From: Kineococcus terrestris
GTDB lineage: Bacteria; Actinomycetota; Actinomycetes; Actinomycetales; Kineococcaceae
Assembly (NCBI RefSeq): GCF_041020765.1
Contig: NZ_JBEUEJ010000015.1
Direction: 5' to 3' (one strand)
Length of the DNA: 64,000 bases
The notes beneath the pieces were generated by a model. It did not search any database, was not told the DNA's origin, and saw nothing but the letters and a program-made list of their open reading frames with translations. This document shows, piece after piece, positions 50,101-60,112 of this stretch. The position numbers and the translations under genes are program-made. Every line of letters starts with the position of its first letter. Position 1 is the first letter of the stretch.

Positions 50101-51099
50101 GTGGACGTCGTGAGCGTCGAGCCGACCCCCGAGCAGTACGCGTGGACGTTCGGCGGCGCGCCGCCGCTGCGCACGGTCCGGCCGGGCACCGTGCTGGACC
50201 TGTGGAGCGACGACGCCTTCTGCGGGCGGCTGCGCTCGAGCGCGGATCTGGCCTCCGCCCGCCTGGACATGCCGTACGTCAACCCGCAGACGGGTCCGTT
50301 CGCCGTCGAGGGCGCCGAGCCGGGCGACACCCTCGTGCTGCACCTCGTCTCGGTCGAGCCGGCCCGCTCCTGGGGCGCCTCGGCGCTCATCCCGTCCTTC
50401 GGCGGGCTGACGAGCACCGACCGCACCGCGACCCTGCAGGACCCGCTGCCGGAGCGGACGTGGATCTACCAGGTGGACAGCGCCGCCCGCACGGTCGCGT
50501 TCGAGTCCGCCGACGGCCGCGTCAGCGTCCCGCTGCCGCTGGAGCCGATGCTGGGCACGGTCGGCGTCGCCCCGGCCGCCGGGGAGGTCCGCAGCTCGCT
50601 GGTGCCCGACGTGTTCGGCGGCAACATGGACTGCCCCGACGTGCGCGCCGGCACGACGGTGTACCTGCGGGTCAACGTGCCCGGGGCGCTGTTCTCGGTC
50701 GGGGACGGGCACTACCGCCAGGGCGAGGGTGAGTCGTGCGGCACCGCCGTGGAGGGTGCCGTGCGCACCCGCCTCGTCGTGGAGCTGCTGAAGGGCGGCG
50801 GCCCGGCGTGGCCGCGCCTGGAGGACGACGAGCACCTCGCGGTCGTCGGCAGCGGGCGGCCCCTCGAGGACGCCTGGCGCGCCGGGCAGGTGGACGCCGT
50901 GCACTGGCTGGCGCAGTTGACCGGCCTGGACCGCCTGGACGCCTACCAGCTGCTGTCGCAGACCAGCCGGGTGCCGCTGGCCAACGTCGTCGACGCCGCC
51001 TACAGCGTCCAGACGAGGCTGCCCAAGCGGCTGCTGCCGCCCGTGGAGGCCTACGGCGGGGTGCACCGGCACCTGCGGGCGCTGGCCGCCGGTCTCTGA
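50101..51099 (+). CDS. Acetamidase/formamidase family protein
   Basis: 332 residues. Signature segments: GDTLVLHLVSVEPARSWG, then GTVGVAPAAGEVRSSLVPD, FGGNMDCPDVRAGTTVYL, VNVPGALFSVGDGHYRQGEGE and, near the end, the helical VPLANVVDAAYSVQ. The metal-binding Asp and His of GDGH and MD are conserved. Family members hydrolyse short amides to ammonia and acids, which would fit nitrogen scavenging. The substrate is not determined. GGAGG lies upstream of the GTG. Confidence 0.88.
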   Translation: MDVVSVEPTPEQYAWTFGGAPPLRTVRPGTVLDLWSDDAFCGRLRSSADLASARLDMPYVNPQTGPFAVEGAEPGDTLVLHLVSVEPARSWGASALIPSFGGLTSTDRTATLQDPLPERTWIYQVDSAARTVAFESADGRVSVPLPLEPMLGTVGVAPAAGEVRSSLVPDVFGGNMDCPDVRAGTTVYLRVNVPGALFSVGDGHYRQGEGESCGTAVEGAVRTRLVVELLKGGGPAWPRLEDDEHLAVVGSGRPLEDAWRAGQVDAVHWLAQLTGLDRLDAYQLLSQTSRVPLANVVDAAYSVQTRLPKRLLPPVEAYGGVHRHLRALAAGL

Positions 51100-51195
51100 G
51101 CCGCCCGGGCGCGGCGGGTGTGCCGTCCACGCCCGCCTGCGCCACCATGGGCCAGTCCCACGATCACCGGCTCGACGGAGAGCGAGGACCCGAGG

Positions 51196-52854
51196 ATGAG
51201 CACCGAGGACGCCGCCCGGCCGGCCACCGGCCGCAGCGCGGGCACCGGCGCGCGCGAGGACCTGCCCCGCGTGGAGCGTTCCGGCCCGGGGGCCTCCCCG
51301 CCGCCGGGCGAGCGCGGCGAGGAGGTCGCCGGCGCCGGGCCCGGCGAGCAGGACGCGCCGCCGAAGCCGGGGCGGGCGCGCCGGCAGTGGATCGGCCTGG
51401 CGCTGGGCCCGCTGCTGGGGGCGCTGCTGTTCGCCGTCCTGCCCGACGGCGGCGGCCTGACGCCCGAGGCGCGGATCACCGCCGCGCTGGTGGTGCTCGT
51501 GGCCGTGTGGTGGATGACGGAGGCGCTGCCGCTGGCGGCCACCGCCCTCGTCCCGATCGTCGTCTTCCCCCTGGCCGGGGTCGTCGAGATCGGCACCGCC
51601 ACGGCCGCCTACGGCGAGCCGACGGTGTTCCTGTTCCTCGGCGGGTTCGCCATCGCCCTGGCGATGCAGCGCTGGAACCTGCACCAGCGCATCGCGCTGG
51701 TCACGGTGCGCGCCATCGGGACCAAGCCGACCCGCCTGGTGCTGGGCATCATGGTGGCCACGGCGTTCCTGTCGATGTGGGTGTCCAACACCGCCACCGC
51801 GCTGATGATGGTCCCGATCGGGGTCAGCGTCCTGGCGCTCATCGACCGCGAGGCCGGCGGCACCCTCTCGCGCGAGGACGTGCAGCACTTCGGGGCCGGG
51901 CTGATGCTGGCGATCGCCTACGCGGCCACGATCGGCGGCCTGGGCACGCTGGTGGGCAGCCCGCCGAACCTCATCATGGCCGGTCTGGTGCAGTCGACGC
52001 TGGACGTGGAGGTCAGCTTCGCCGGCTGGATGGCCGTGGGCGTGCCCGTGGCCGCCGTCCTGCTGGTGCTCGCCTGGCTGCTGCTGACCCGGGTGCAGTA
52101 CCGCCCGCGGATCGGGGAGATCGCCGGCGGCAAGGAGACCATCAGCGCCGAGCTGGGCAAGCTGGGGCGCATGTCGGCGGGGGAGTGGACCGTCGCGGTC
52201 GTCTTCGCGGTCACGGCGCTGCTGTGGGTGTTCCGCCAGCCGCTGGGCGACTGGACGGCGCTGACGGGGGCCCTGCCGTTCGTGGGGCGCCTGTCCGACG
52301 CGGGCATCGCGATCGCCGCGCTGGTGGCGCTGTTCCTGGTGCCGGTGCGCGGGCAGCGCGGTCGCGCCGCGCTGGACTGGAGCACCCTGCAGAAGGGCGT
52401 GCCCTGGGGCGTGCTGCTGCTGTTCGGCGGCGGGCTGTCGATGGCCGCGGCCATCCAGGAGAGCGGTCTGGACGAGTACATCGGCCAGCGGTTCAGCGGG
52501 CTGTCGGCGCTGCCGGTCGTCCTGCTCGTCGCCGCCGTCGCCCTGGGCATCCTCGCCCTGACCGAGCTGACGTCGAACACGGCCACGGCCGCCACGTTCC
52601 TGCCGGTGCTGGCCGGGATCGCGGGGGGCGTCGGGATCGACCCGCTGCTGCTGCTGGTGCCCGCGGCGATGGCCGCCACCTGCGCGTTCATGCTGCCGGT
52701 GGGGACCCCGCCCAACGCCATCGTCTTCGGCACCGGCCGGGTGACGATGGGGCAGATGATCCGCAGCGGCGTCTGGCTCAACCTGGCGGCCGTCGTGGTG
52801 CTCACCGCGGGCGTCTACGCCCTCGGCCCCTGGGCGCTGGGCATCGCCTTCTGA
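51196..52854 (+). CDS. DASS/SLC13 family anion:sodium symporter
   Basis: 552 residues with a 65-residue disordered cytoplasmic start and about 11 membrane helices. The two Ser-Asn-Thr motifs of the DASS family, which bind Na+ and the carboxylate, are in SMWVSNTATALMMVP and LTELTSNTATAATFLP. The family-specific ends GTLVGSPPNLIMAGL and MLPVGTPPNAIVFGTG are also present. Substrates are usually dicarboxylates, citrate or sulfate. A 66-base hairpin follows, separating it from convergent glnA1. Confidence 0.93.
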   Translation: MSTEDAARPATGRSAGTGAREDLPRVERSGPGASPPPGERGEEVAGAGPGEQDAPPKPGRARRQWIGLALGPLLGALLFAVLPDGGGLTPEARITAALVVLVAVWWMTEALPLAATALVPIVVFPLAGVVEIGTATAAYGEPTVFLFLGGFAIALAMQRWNLHQRIALVTVRAIGTKPTRLVLGIMVATAFLSMWVSNTATALMMVPIGVSVLALIDREAGGTLSREDVQHFGAGLMLAIAYAATIGGLGTLVGSPPNLIMAGLVQSTLDVEVSFAGWMAVGVPVAAVLLVLAWLLLTRVQYRPRIGEIAGGKETISAELGKLGRMSAGEWTVAVVFAVTALLWVFRQPLGDWTALTGALPFVGRLSDAGIAIAALVALFLVPVRGQRGRAALDWSTLQKGVPWGVLLLFGGGLSMAAAIQESGLDEYIGQRFSGLSALPVVLLVAAVALGILALTELTSNTATAATFLPVLAGIAGGVGIDPLLLLVPAAMAATCAFMLPVGTPPNAIVFGTGRVTMGQMIRSGVWLNLAAVVVLTAGVYALGPWALGIAF

Positions 52855-52874
52855 GGCGGCGCCCCGCGGACGCC

Positions 52875-52940
52875 CCGCACGACGCGGGCCGCCGGCACCA
52901 CCGCCCGTGGGGCGGGGTGCCGGCGGCCCGCGTCGTGCGG
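52875..52940. terminator. Exceptional stem-loop between the DASS transporter and glnA1
   Basis: A perfect 25-bp inverted repeat (52875-52899 with 52916-52940), whose loop folds again into a 6-bp stem (CCGCCC-GTG-GGGCGG). It lies between two convergent stops, 21 and 11 bases away, and should act on both strands. Confidence 0.75.
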
Positions 52941-52950
52941 TCGGCGACCG

Positions 52951-54375
<1,425 letters not shown>

Positions 54376-54429
54376 CCAACCTCCAGGAACGGGTCGGGGG
54401 CCCGTGCTCGGGCCGCCGCGGACGCGCCG

Positions 54430-54435
54430 ACGGTA
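54430..54435 (-). promoter_or_regulatory. Candidate -10 box for glnA1
   Basis: On the minus strand TACCGT, fitting TANNNT, eleven bases downstream of the GlnR-type site and 55 bases upstream of the ATG. Placement suits an activator bound just upstream of RNA polymerase. Weak on sequence alone. Confidence 0.35.
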
Positions 54436-54445
54436 GGCGGACGCC

Positions 54446-54483
54446 GTTTCGCGTCCGTGTCGGCGATGTTTCGGCGACGTTAC
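54446..54483 (-). promoter_or_regulatory. GlnR-type operator upstream of glnA1
   Basis: On the minus strand: GTAAC-n6-GAAAC-n6-GACAC-n6-GAAAC. This matches the four-part GlnR consensus (gTnAC-n6-GaAAC repeated, all 11 bases apart) with one mismatch in the third box. It lies 71 bases from the start of glnA1, a known GlnR target in Streptomyces and mycobacteria. Binding by GlnR is inferred. Confidence 0.85.
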
Positions 54484-54606
54484 CGGGCCGACCCCGCGGT
54501 GGGCGAGCGCCCGTCCCGCGGGTCGCGGCGGCCGCCCGCGCCCACCGCCACCCGGCCACCGCCACCTGCCCGCCGGTGCCGCGCGGGCGCGACGTAGCCT
54601 GCCCGG

Positions 54607-55038
54607 GTGAGTGCGCGCGCGACCGACGCCGGCGGGACCGGGCCGCGGGAGCCGGTGCCCGGCGTCCGGCTCGGCCTGCCCGCCTCCGGGCCCGGCTCGG
54701 TGCCCGGCTGGGGCCGGCGGATCGCCGGTCTGGCCGTCGACTGGGCGGTGGCCACCCTCATCGCCCGCACGTTCCTGGCCGACAGCGTCGGCACCGACTT
54801 CGGGCCGCTGCTGGTGTGGGCGCTGATGCACCTGCTGCTCGTGTCCACGACCGGCACCACCGTCGGGCACGCCGTGGCCGGCACGGCCGTGCGGCGCTTG
54901 GACGGGCGCGCCGTGGGGCTGGCGCGCGGCCTGGCCCGCGCGGTCCTGCTCGTGCTCGTCATCCCCGCCGTGGTCACCGACCCCGACCGGCGGGGCCTGC
55001 ACGACCGCGCCGCCGGCACCGTCGTCGTCCGCCGCTGA
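54607..55038 (+). CDS. RDD family membrane protein
   Basis: 143 residues. After a 35-residue disordered start the RDD pattern follows: GWGRRIAGLAVDWAVATLI (Arg and Asp of the name), TTGTTVGHAVAGTAVRRLDG and a final DPDRRGLHDRAAGTVVVRR. Three membrane segments are likely. Function is unknown; the gene is regularly next to glnA1 in actinobacteria. GTG start. Confidence 0.88.
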   Translation: MSARATDAGGTGPREPVPGVRLGLPASGPGSVPGWGRRIAGLAVDWAVATLIARTFLADSVGTDFGPLLVWALMHLLLVSTTGTTVGHAVAGTAVRRLDGRAVGLARGLARAVLLVLVIPAVVTDPDRRGLHDRAAGTVVVRR

Positions 55039-55045
55039 ACGCGGT

Positions 55046-55072
55046 CCGCCCCCGGCCGTGGGCCGGGGGCGG
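55046..55072. terminator. Perfect 12-bp stem-loop between convergent genes
   Basis: CCGCCCCCGGCC, loop GTG, GGCCGGGGGCGG. It lies between the RDD stop and the DUF4191 stop and probably ends both transcripts. Confidence 0.65.
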
Positions 55073-55086
55073 GCTCGGGGAGCGCG

Positions 55087-55824
55087 TCAGCGCCCGCGCA
55101 TCGCGCGGCGGTCCGGCCGCGCGCGCAGCGGGTCGATGCCCTGCGGCACCGGCGGGCGGATCCCGCCCAGGGCCCGCAGGCGCTTGATCACCGCGGAGAC
55201 CTCCTGCTTGGTCAGGACCGGCTTCAGCCGCTGGACCTTGGAGGCGACCTTGCGCAGCGGCACCTCGTCGGCGCCGTCGCCGTTGCCGACGGTGAAGGTG
55301 TGCACGGTCACGTTGGGCAGCACGCGGGCCACCTTGCGCCGCTCGGCCTCGAGCAGCTTGCGCACCCGCTGCGGCGGGCCGTCACCGACGAGCACGACCC
55401 CGGCGCGGCCCACCGCGCGGAAGACCATGTCCTGCGAGCGCGGGTCGATCGCCACCGGCTCCTGCTCGACGTTCCAGCCGCGGCGGATGGAGCTCAGCGC
55501 CGCGCCGGTGGCGCCCTTCTGGCCCTCGAGGTTCATGTACGCCGCGCGCTCGGCCCGCCGGGCCAGCACGATCATCGCCGCCAGCACGCCCAGGCCCAGG
55601 CCGATGACGGCCCAGTAGATCCAGAAACCCACCGAGGAGGTGCCGAAGGCGAAGCCCAGCCCGATCGCCAGGACGAAGGGCACCGCCAGCGCCAGGAGCA
55701 TCCACCAGCGGGTCACCGGGTCGACCCGCACGGTCATGTCGTAGACCTGCTTGAGCTGGCGCGTCCGCTTGAACCGCTGCTTCTTCGGCTTCGGAGCGGT
55801 GTCGGGTCCCGTGCGGCGTGCCAT
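55087..55824 (-). CDS. DUF4191 domain membrane protein
   Basis: 245 residues. Basic start (KPKKQRFKRTRQLKQVYDMT), then two membrane helices (WWMLLALAVPFVLAIGLGFA, VGFWIYWAVIGLGLGVLAAM), RRAERAAYMNLEGQKGATGA and the C-terminal GVVLVGDGPPQRVRKLLEAE with VHTFTVGNGDGADEVPLRK. This is the actinobacterial DUF4191 family, nearly always beside lipA. Its role is unknown. It is 35 bases downstream of lipA on the same strand, so probably co-transcribed. Confidence 0.9.
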   Translation of the reverse strand: MARRTGPDTAPKPKKQRFKRTRQLKQVYDMTVRVDPVTRWWMLLALAVPFVLAIGLGFAFGTSSVGFWIYWAVIGLGLGVLAAMIVLARRAERAAYMNLEGQKGATGAALSSIRRGWNVEQEPVAIDPRSQDMVFRAVGRAGVVLVGDGPPQRVRKLLEAERRKVARVLPNVTVHTFTVGNGDGADEVPLRKVASKVQRLKPVLTKQEVSAVIKRLRALGGIRPPVPQGIDPLRARPDRRAMRGR

Positions 55825-55859
55825 GGCGCCAGGATACGGCGGCGCGGCGGCCACCGGTG

Positions 55860-56861
55860 TCAGCGGGCGAGCAGGCTGGCGGCCTCCTGCGCGGCGGGGG
55901 TGTCGCGGTCCAGGTGCGCCAGCTGCTCGGGGATCGCGGTGCCGCGGTGGCGCATCGCCTGCGCCCACAGCCGGCCCGCCCGGTAGGAGGAGCGCACCAG
56001 CGGCCCGGCCATCACGCCCGCGAAGCCCAGCCGCTCGGCCTCGGCGGAGAACTCCACGAACCGCTCGGGCTTGACCCAGCGCTCCACCGGGTGGTGCCGC
56101 GGGCTGGGCCGCAGGTACTGGGTGATCGTCACGATGTCGCAGCCGGCGCCGCGCAGGTCGGCCAGCGCCTCCACGACCTCCTCGTCGGTCTCGCCCATCC
56201 CGAGGATGAGGTTGGACTTCGTCACCAGGCCCGCGTCGCGGCCCTGGGTGATGACGTCCAGCGAGCGCTCGTACCGGAAGGCCGGCCGGATCCGCTTGAA
56301 GATGCGCGGCACCGTCTCGACGTTGTGCGCGAAGACCTCGGGGGCGGCGTCGAAGACCTGCTGGAGCAGCTCCGGCTTGCCGTTGAAGTCCGGCACGAGG
56401 ATCTCCACGCCGGTGCCCTCGTTGAGGGCGTGCACCTGGCGGATCGTCTCCGCGTACAGCCACGCGCCGCCGTCGGCCAGGTCGTCGCGCGCCACCCCGG
56501 TGATCGTGGCGTAGCGCAGGCCCATCGTGCGGATGCTCTCGGCCACGCGCCGCGGCTCGTCGCGGTCCAGCGGGGAGGGCTTGCCGGTGTCGATCTGGCA
56601 GAAGTCGCAGCGGCGGGTGCACTCGGAGCCGCCGATGAGGAAGGTCGCCTCGCGGTCCTCCCAGCACTCGTAGATGTTCGGGCAGCCGGCCTCCTCGCAC
56701 ACCGTGTGCAGGCCGCCCGAGCGCACCAGGCCCTTCAGCTCGGTGTACTCCGGGCCGGTGCGGGCCTTGGTGCGGATCCACGACGGCTTGCGCTCGATGG
56801 GCGTCTCGGCGTTGCGCGCCTCGACACGCAGCAGGCGCCGCCCCTCCGGTGCGATGGTCAC
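55860..56861 (-). CDS. lipA: Lipoyl synthase
   Basis: 333 residues. The radical-SAM motif is CTRRCDFC; the auxiliary cluster ligands are in VCEEAGCPNIYECW; and the far C-terminal Arg-Ser-Ser-Tyr motif is seen in LVRSSYRAGRL. It inserts two sulfur atoms into octanoyl groups on carrier proteins, following LipB (gene at 59365, minus strand). Between lipA and lipB lie two unrelated genes, one on the opposite strand, a small departure from the tighter lipB-lipA order. GTG start. Confidence 0.97.
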   Translation of the reverse strand: MTIAPEGRRLLRVEARNAETPIERKPSWIRTKARTGPEYTELKGLVRSGGLHTVCEEAGCPNIYECWEDREATFLIGGSECTRRCDFCQIDTGKPSPLDRDEPRRVAESIRTMGLRYATITGVARDDLADGGAWLYAETIRQVHALNEGTGVEILVPDFNGKPELLQQVFDAAPEVFAHNVETVPRIFKRIRPAFRYERSLDVITQGRDAGLVTKSNLILGMGETDEEVVEALADLRGAGCDIVTITQYLRPSPRHHPVERWVKPERFVEFSAEAERLGFAGVMAGPLVRSSYRAGRLWAQAMRHRGTAIPEQLAHLDRDTPAAQEAASLLAR

Positions 56862-56871
56862 GGGGTCCAGC

Positions 56872-58326
56872 CTACGTGCCGCTGCGCGGGCCGCCGCCGG
56901 GGCGCCAGCCGCCCGGGTCCACCCCGCCCGGCACGTCGCCGTCCGGGTCGTACGGCGCGCGCGTCAGGCGGAAGCTGGCCAGGTCCAGGTGGCCGACGGA
57001 CCCGTCCGGGGCGCGCACCACCCGCAGCCGCTCCCCGGCGTAGTAGCCGTCCAGCCCCACCCAGCCGTCCTGCTCGCGCGCGAAGCGGGACGCGCGCGCC
57101 CGCCCCTGCAGGGCCGCCAGCTCGAAGCCGCCGTCGCCGCGCGCGCGCACCGCCAGCGCCGCCGGACCCCAGTACCAGGGACCCACCAGCTCCAGCACGT
57201 CCGCCGGCACCGCCGCCGGCGCCCACGGCGCCGGGAGCACCGGCTCCAGGCGGTCCAGCACCTCCTGCAGCGAGCGCGCGAGGTCGCCGAAGCCGGTCGT
57301 GGAGTTGGTCAGCGCCACCAGGCCCTCGCCCGTGGCCGCGTCCACGCGCAGCAGCGCGACGAACCCCGGCATCGACCCCGAGTGCCCCGCCCAGCGGCGC
57401 GCGCCGTCGCTCCACACCTGCAGGCCCAGCCCGTACCCGCTGCTCCAGCCCGCGCCGCGCAGGTCGTCCACGGCGTGCGGGCGGCTCATCTCCGCCACCG
57501 AGGCCGCCGCCAGCACGTCCGTGCGCCCGGCCAGGACGCCCGCCCAGCGGGCCAGGTCCTCCACCGTCGACCACAGCTGCCCGGCCGGGGCCATCGCGCC
57601 CGCGTCGTGCTCCGGCTCGGGCAGGACGACGTCGGCCCACGGGTGCACGGCCAGCCCCTGCGCGTGCGGGTGCCGCGGGCGCGGGGTCGTGCGGTCCATG
57701 CCCAGCGGGCGCAGGAACTGCTCGTCGACCACCTGCGACCACGTCGCGCCGCGCACCCGCCCCAGCAGCTCGCCCAGCACGCCGAAGCCCACGTTGGAGT
57801 AGTGGAAGCGGGTGCCGGCGCGGTGGCGCAGCGCCCCCGCGCCCAGGCTCGGGGCCAGCTCCTCCCAGCCGCCGCCGGGCGTGCGCTCCCACCACGGCCC
57901 GTCGGTCTCGGCCTGCACGCCGGCCGACTGCGCCAGCAGGTGCCCGACCGTGCGCCCGCCCACCCCGGCCGCGTCCAGCTCCGGCAGGTGGGCGCGCACC
58001 GGGTCCTCCAGGGCCAGCAGCCCGTCGTCGCGGGCGCGGACCACCCCGGCGGCGACGAACGTCTTGGTGATCGAGCCGATCCGGTACTGCGTGCCCGGCC
58101 CGGCGGCCGGCCCGCCGCCGTCGGCGGCCGTCGTCGCGCCCGCCGCGCCCGTCCAGACCAGCCGCCCGCCGCGCACCACCCCGGCCACCACCGACGGCAG
58201 CCGGGAGGAGACCTGCTCGCGGGCCAGGACGCCGTCCAGGGCGCGGGCCGTGGCCGGCAGCAGGTCCGGCGCGCCGGCCGGGCCGGGGGCGGGCGCGGGG
58301 GAGGGGTCGGGCGCCGTGGCGGTCAT
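56872..58326 (-). CDS. Serine hydrolase, class C beta-lactamase/esterase fold
   Basis: 484 residues. Catalytic triad motifs of the beta-lactamase-like fold: Ser85-x-x-Lys88 in GSITKTFV, Tyr176-Ser-Asn178 in FHYSNVGFG and HSG in WAGHSGSMPGF. A C-terminal beta-barrel-like domain (about residues 380-470) follows. There is no signal peptide, and the start is Ala/Pro-rich, so an intracellular esterase or D-amino-acid peptidase is more likely than a true beta-lactamase. No clear ribosome site at ATG 58326. It ends ten bases before the lipA start. Confidence 0.82.
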   Translation of the reverse strand: MTATAPDPSPAPAPGPAGAPDLLPATARALDGVLAREQVSSRLPSVVAGVVRGGRLVWTGAAGATTAADGGGPAAGPGTQYRIGSITKTFVAAGVVRARDDGLLALEDPVRAHLPELDAAGVGGRTVGHLLAQSAGVQAETDGPWWERTPGGGWEELAPSLGAGALRHRAGTRFHYSNVGFGVLGELLGRVRGATWSQVVDEQFLRPLGMDRTTPRPRHPHAQGLAVHPWADVVLPEPEHDAGAMAPAGQLWSTVEDLARWAGVLAGRTDVLAAASVAEMSRPHAVDDLRGAGWSSGYGLGLQVWSDGARRWAGHSGSMPGFVALLRVDAATGEGLVALTNSTTGFGDLARSLQEVLDRLEPVLPAPWAPAAVPADVLELVGPWYWGPAALAVRARGDGGFELAALQGRARASRFAREQDGWVGLDGYYAGERLRVVRAPDGSVGHLDLASFRLTRAPYDPDGDVPGGVDPGGWRPGGGPRSGT

Positions 58327-58399
58327 GGACCCGAGGCTGCCAGAGGACCGGCGCGCGGGCGCCGCCCGGCGCGTCCGGGCCGCTCGGCACGATGGGGGC

Positions 58400-59323
58400 G
58401 TGGACTTCCGCATCTTCACCGAGCCCCAGCAGGGCGCGACCTACGAGACGCTGCGACGCGTGGCCGTCGCCGCCGAGGACGCCGGCTACGACGGCTTCTT
58501 CCGCTCCGACCACTACCTCGCGATGGGCTCCGAGGGCCTGCCCGGGCCCACCGACGCCTGGACCACCCTGGCCGCGCTGGCCCGCGACACCCGGCGCGTG
58601 CGGCTGGGCACCCTCGTCAGCTCCGCCACCTTCCGCCACCCCGGTGTCCTCGCCGTCCAGGTCGCCCAGGTCGACGAGATGTCCGGCGGCCGCGTGGAGC
58701 TGGGCCTGGGCACCGGCTGGTACGAGGAGGAGCACCGCGCCTACGGCATCCCCTTCCCGCCGCTGCGCGAGCGCTTCGACCGCCTGGCCGAGCAGCTGGA
58801 GGTCGTCACCGGGATGTGGGCCACACCCGCCGGGTCGACGTTCGACTTCACCGGCGAGCACTACCGGCTGGAGGGCTCCCCGGCGCTGCCCAAGCCCGTG
58901 CAGGAGCGGGTGCCCGTCATCGTCGGCGGCGCCGGCAAGCGCCGCACGCCCGCGCTGACCGCCCGCCACGCCACCGAGTACAACGCCGCCTTCGCCGGCG
59001 TCGAGGACGCCGCCGCGGCCTACGAGCGGGTGCGCGCCGCCTGCGCCGAGACCGGCCGCGACGCCGGCGAGCTGACGTTCTCCATCGCCCTGCCGGTGTG
59101 CGCCGGCCGCGACGACGCCGAGGTGGCCCGCCGCGCCGCGGCCATCGGCCGCACGCCCGAGCAGGCCCGCGCCGGCGGCTTCGCCGGGACGCCGGGGGAG
59201 GTCGTCGAGAAGATCAGCCGCTACGCGCAGGTGGGGGCGACGCGCTTCTACCTGCAGGTGCTGGACCTCGACGACCTCGACCACGTCGCCTTCGTGGCCG
59301 AGCACGTCCTGCCGCAGCTGTGA
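58400..59323 (+). CDS. LLM class F420-dependent oxidoreductase
   Basis: 307 residues: VDFRIFTEPQQGATYETL at the start, GYDGFFRSDHYLAMG, LARDTRRVRLGTLVSSATFR, EMSGGRVELGLGTGWYEEEH and PVIVGGAGKRRTPALTARH. This is the F420-dependent subgroup whose N-terminus begins DFRIF(T)EPQQGA. Substrate unknown. It sits divergent from the serine hydrolase and convergent with lipB, interrupting the lip genes. GGGGG just upstream of the GTG is the only ribosome-site candidate. Confidence 0.88.
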   Translation: MDFRIFTEPQQGATYETLRRVAVAAEDAGYDGFFRSDHYLAMGSEGLPGPTDAWTTLAALARDTRRVRLGTLVSSATFRHPGVLAVQVAQVDEMSGGRVELGLGTGWYEEEHRAYGIPFPPLRERFDRLAEQLEVVTGMWATPAGSTFDFTGEHYRLEGSPALPKPVQERVPVIVGGAGKRRTPALTARHATEYNAAFAGVEDAAAAYERVRAACAETGRDAGELTFSIALPVCAGRDDAEVARRAAAIGRTPEQARAGGFAGTPGEVVEKISRYAQVGATRFYLQVLDLDDLDHVAFVAEHVLPQL

Positions 59324-59342
59324 CGCCGCCGCGCTGAGCGCC

Positions 59343-59366
59343 GACCCGCCGCGCCCGCGGCGGGTC
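59343..59366. terminator. Stem-loop between convergent LLM and lipB genes
   Basis: GACCCGCCGC, loop GCCC, GCGGCGGGTC. It overlaps the lipB stop codon region and lies 20 bases past the LLM stop. Confidence 0.55.
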
Positions 59367-60102
59367 AGCGCCCGCGCCGGCCGGCCAGGTCCGCGCCGGG
59401 CAGCAGCTCCTCGACGACGGCGGCCGCGTCCAGCACGCCCACCCGCGCGCCCGCCTCGGCGCTCAGCGACGTGACCCCCGCGTCCCGCAGGCCGCACGGC
59501 ACGATCGTCCCGAACCCCAGCAGGTCGGTGTCGCAGTTGAGCGCGAACCCGTGCATGGTCACCCCGCGCGCCACCCGCACGCCGATGGCGGCCACCTTGC
59601 GCTCCGGGCGCCGCCCGTCCGCCGGCGACGGCGCGGCGGGGGTCACCCAGACGCCCGTGCGGTCCTCCACGCGGTGCCCGCGCACCTCGAAGCGCGCGGC
59701 CGCGTCGATGAGCAGCTGCTCCAGGCGGCGCACGTAGGCGACGACGTCCAGACCGTGCGCCAGGCGCACCAGCGGGTACCCGACGAGCTGACCCGGACCG
59801 TGCCAGGTGATGCGCCCGCCGCGGTCGACGTCGACGACGGGCGTGCCGTCGACGGGCCGCTCCCAGGAGTTGGTGCGCTTGCCGGCGGTGTAGACGGGGC
59901 GGTGCTCCAGCAGCAGCAGCGTGTCGGGGCGCTCGCCGGCGGCGACCTCGGCGTGCAGGCGCCGCTGCAGCTCCCACGCCTCGCCGTACTCGACGAGGTC
60001 CTCGCCCAGCCGCACGCGCAGGACCCGCGGCGCCCCGTCCGCCCGCGGGCCGGGGTCGCCGCCCGCTGCGGTGGCCGGGCTGCTGACGACCGGGCTGCTC
60101 AC
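59365..60102 (-). CDS. lipB: Octanoyl-[carrier protein]:protein octanoyltransferase
   Basis: 245 residues. The catalytic Cys203 is in GTIVPCGLRDAGV and the Lys169 in ERKVAAIGV; RGGRITWHGPGQLVGYP and LLLLEHRPVYTAGKR are typical. It transfers octanoyl groups from ACP to E2/H proteins, the first step of lipoate assembly completed by LipA. An insertion rich in Pro/Arg (TPAAPSPADGRRP) precedes the Lys. GTG start without strong ribosome site. Confidence 0.96.
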   Translation of the reverse strand: MSSPVVSSPATAAGGDPGPRADGAPRVLRVRLGEDLVEYGEAWELQRRLHAEVAAGERPDTLLLLEHRPVYTAGKRTNSWERPVDGTPVVDVDRGGRITWHGPGQLVGYPLVRLAHGLDVVAYVRRLEQLLIDAAARFEVRGHRVEDRTGVWVTPAAPSPADGRRPERKVAAIGVRVARGVTMHGFALNCDTDLLGFGTIVPCGLRDAGVTSLSAEAGARVGVLDAAAVVEELLPGADLAGRRGR

Positions 60103-60112
60103 GGCGGCGAGC

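Noticed and set aside
56872..58326. Calling the serine hydrolase a beta-lactamase resistance gene
   Set aside because: It lacks a signal peptide and has an extra C-terminal domain; the SxxK/YSN/HSG set is shared by many esterases and peptidases.
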